From: Amoeboaphelidium protococcarum
Taxonomy: Eukaryota; Aphelidiomycota; Aphelidea
Direction of reading: 5' to 3'
Length of the DNA stretch: 64,000 bases
NCBI GenBank assembly: GCA_023515745.1
Contig: JALECJ010000004.1
Location: 186,001 to 250,000 of the forward strand
A model generated the notes under the pieces. It saw only the letters and a program-made list of their open reading frames with translations. It was not told the DNA's origin and made no database searches. Positions 61,756 through 64,000 of the stretch are shown one piece after another. Positions within the stretch are counted from its first letter, which is position 1. Each line of letters starts with the position of its first letter. The position numbers and the translations under genes were made by a program.

Positions 61756-63738
61756 TCAAAATATGCGGCAGAATGATCTCACCTTACTTAAACCAAATTT
61801 AGCCAAGTAGACTGGCAAATTACGCTTCGCAGTCGCGATCGAGAGCTTTGACACCTAAGGTGCTTGCTATTTGCAAAGATGGCAATCCGACATTTCATCG
61901 CGCAACCTATCCATCTCCATCCTTAAACCCATCAAACCGCGATAGTAGTTGGTAACACCAGCAGGAAGTGGAACAGGAACAGCAAAAGCATCGTTTGCAA
62001 TACTAGAAACTAAGGTGAACTTAAAGTCTACCGCCTCATATCTATTCATAGTTTGCAATTGCTACTTTGCTTCCTAAAACCTTGATTCAATTAGATTGCT
62101 GAACTGGTCCCATTATTATTGCTCGTAACGACCATCAACTTGAGTCTCGCATGCACTTCTCATCAATGTTTTCACAACGCCACCAGTAGAGAATCGCATC
62201 ACAGACCAGCCAAGAGTAAGTAGAGTGTAACGTTCATTGTCGGTCAACTTGCCAGCATTACCAAAATCAATAATCCATAAAACCCATTATGTAGGATCAT
62301 CGCTATCCATCTAAATCTTGAAATTCCCACGATGCAAATCACCATGATAAAAACCGTGCTTGAATAGCGCCACTGCTTCAAAACGCTGATAAACAGCAGG
62401 CAATTTCAGAGAATACCAGTCCAGGAACTAAGCTCGACGTTCAGGACCTTGCTATTCCTAATTAGTCTTCCAAGCCTATTCCAACCCAACACCAGGAGCC
62501 CATTCTACCACCAGTATAGGATGACGCAGCAACGGATTATCAGTCTCAAATAACTCAACGAAGCGCGGTATCTTGATGTTCTTATTGTTTTACGTGTAGC
62601 GTCTGTGTCCCTCAATGAGATTCTACTTCTCATTGGCAAAGTCCAGCTCCTTTTCCAAGTCAGCGCGCGTCTCCAAGAGTGTCTTATAAACTATTGGATG
62701 ATCTTCCTAAAGAACATTAGCATACAGCTCAAATTCATGATGCAAATCTTCCACTAAGCCAACGCGCATTAATTTCACAGCAACATTTCTGATACCTAAG
62801 CGTCGCGCTTACGGGCTATTTGCCTTAAGCTTGGCGCGATGGACTTGACCGACGGTGCCAGCTGCAATTGGCATGTGGTCAAACTCCTCAAAGATTGAGT
62901 CTTACAGAGGATCGCCGGTTGGTCCAAAAACTTCAGTCATCACCTATCTGTAATCCCACGTCGCCATCGGAGGAATCGAAGACTTCAGCTCTTCCAGACT
63001 CTCCTTCAATTAATCATTCGTTACCTTATCTGCAATCATCTGAAACATTTTCTAAAAGCCAAGACCAGCTCCAATAACTGTGCTCACAATCATTTTGATC
63101 TTATTGCTAAAATCTAAGCCTCTGACAAGCACTTGTCCAACCATGCGACGCTTAATCCTGCCATGAATGTTGTCAATGTAATTCTCAATCAGCACCGGCA
63201 TACCCCTTCTCCAAGCTTCGGGAAAGCTATCTAAATCTATTCCATTCTGACCACTCAAAAATTGATCGATATTTGCGAGTTAGGACAATTTTAGGTTTCT
63301 TACGAAATGATCAATCTTGCCAAACATAGATTAGACAGTAGACCTCATGATCGTTACATCCTTCTAGATATCGTCCACAAACTAGACGCATTGCAATATA
63401 ACTTGAGACGATTCGGGAAACTCTTCTTGTGCGAAATTCAATAGTGTTTATCTGGCAGAAGACACACTCAAATCAACATCTAATTCGGCCAATGCCTGAC
63501 GAATTTTACTAATGCTTTCATCGTCATTCTGATCAGCCAGCATAATAATATGGCCACCAACGCGTAGAATAGTGTCCAGATGATTCTTTAGTCCACCAGG
63601 TTGAGTTTACAATCTTTAGTTGTTAGACGCGGCTTCAGAATTATGCCTCTCACTAAGCCGGCTAAATCCGTGAAGCAGGCGATCCATCGACCAGCATTGC
63701 AGAGGCAGCAGAATTAGAAGTATAATGAAAATCTTCAT
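61756..63738 (-). CDS. ABC1/ADCK-family kinase-like protein with signal peptide
   Basis: The product is 660 aa, ATG 63736-63738. It starts MKIFIILLILLPLQC, a strong secretory signal peptide or anchor rather than a mitochondrial presequence. About residues 20-270 form an amphipathic, charged region. The ABC1 core has a Gly-rich AAGTVGQVHRAKL loop, the VAVKLMRVG lysine, an HEFELYANVL helix, catalytic-loop FYHGDLHRGNFKI and metal-binding IIDFGNAG. These are UbiB/ADCK hallmarks. Known ADCKs act in mitochondria or plastids in CoQ biosynthesis and lipid homeostasis; an ER-targeted member would be unusual. A 65-nt GTAAGG...ATATTAG segment just before the stop could be an intron leaving an almost identical C-terminus. 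Confidence 0.82.
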
Positions 63739-64000
63739 AATGGCAGTAATAAAATGGGCGATTGTTAAATATCTATAGCGATGTGTCAACAGTGAAAAAT
63801 AAAAAGAAACGTCTTACAACGTATAATGATGTGAAATCTGTACCTTCAAAGCACGAGGCGTGACGTTGCAATAGAAATTCACATTTCGTGACAGCGGGGC
63901 AAGTCCACCGTTGGCGGCCTTGCGAAGGCTTTGGATTTATCCAATGTAAGGTTGGGGTACTTTCTATCTATCTATCAATGTATATTTGTGTAGGTGTATG
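63739..64000. other. upstream of the ABC1 gene, window edge
   Basis: 262 bp to the end of the window, promoter region of the ABC1-family gene. Nothing recognisable. Confidence 0.35.

Noticed and set aside
61710-61775. last intron in the ABC1 gene (GTAAGG...ATATTAG, 65 nt)
   Set aside because: Plausible by length and ends, but it changes only the last few residues; kept as a note because the unspliced frame also ends properly.

Overview
This is a eukaryotic nuclear locus that reads only under a variant genetic code. In every recognisable gene TAA and TAG encode glutamine and TGA is the sole stop. Examples are the exportin-1 motifs VKQLANIL and DLQPSQVHTF, whose Gln codons are TAG. Genes are compact and mostly intronless. 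The few introns are about 40-65 nt with GT...AG ends. Short intergenic gaps separate neighbours that often alternate in strand. Complex I subunits (NDUFS6, NDUFA13) and a mitochondrial ribosomal protein show a respiring mitochondrion, which argues against oxymonads and diplomonads. A HAC1/XBP1-like factor, an arrestin-like protein, striatin, an ENA-type ATPase and an ALC1 remodeler suggest a relative of fungi and animals, such as an aphelid with this code. That placement is inference; a ciliate or another recoded protist is not excluded.

Layout: GLE1 (5' partial, +), RPL12 (-), mitochondrial uL10 (-), exportin-1 (+), HAC1/XBP1-like bZIP (+), NADH/NADPH glutamate synthase (-) and a ZIP zinc transporter (-) fill 1-16.5 kb. 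At 17.8-22.6 kb lies a single-ORF non-LTR retrotransposon (-) broken by two frameshifts, followed by an unresolved stretch. From 23.2 to 35.5 kb come an Eps15/Ede1-like endocytic adaptor, ALC1/CHD1L, NDUFS6, ENY2/Sus1, a 65-aa unknown, DAD1/OST2, SmD2 and an ENA-type P-ATPase. From 35.7 to 44.8 kb come an ABHD4/5-like hydrolase, a TMEM62-like phosphoesterase, an unrecognised multi-exon or decaying gene, a 657-bp hAT-like MITE, RPN8 and an unknown membrane protein. From 44.9 to 64 kb come striatin, VPS54, NDUFA13, STE24, an arrestin-domain protein, PWP2, an AP sigma subunit, a conserved protein of unknown function and an ABC1-family kinase-like protein with a signal peptide.

The most exciting object is the bZIP gene at 7.05-8.26 kb. 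Its mRNA can fold two hairpins whose 7-nt loops (CUGCAGU and CGGCAGA) both fit the IRE1 cleavage consensus CNGCNGN. Cutting after the third loop base of each would remove 62 nt and move translation from frame 1 into an acidic, Gln-rich frame-3 tail. That is the logic of HAC1/XBP1 unconventional splicing in the unfolded-protein response, here in a genome with a rewired stop code. The genes are otherwise housekeeping functions with no operon-like organisation.
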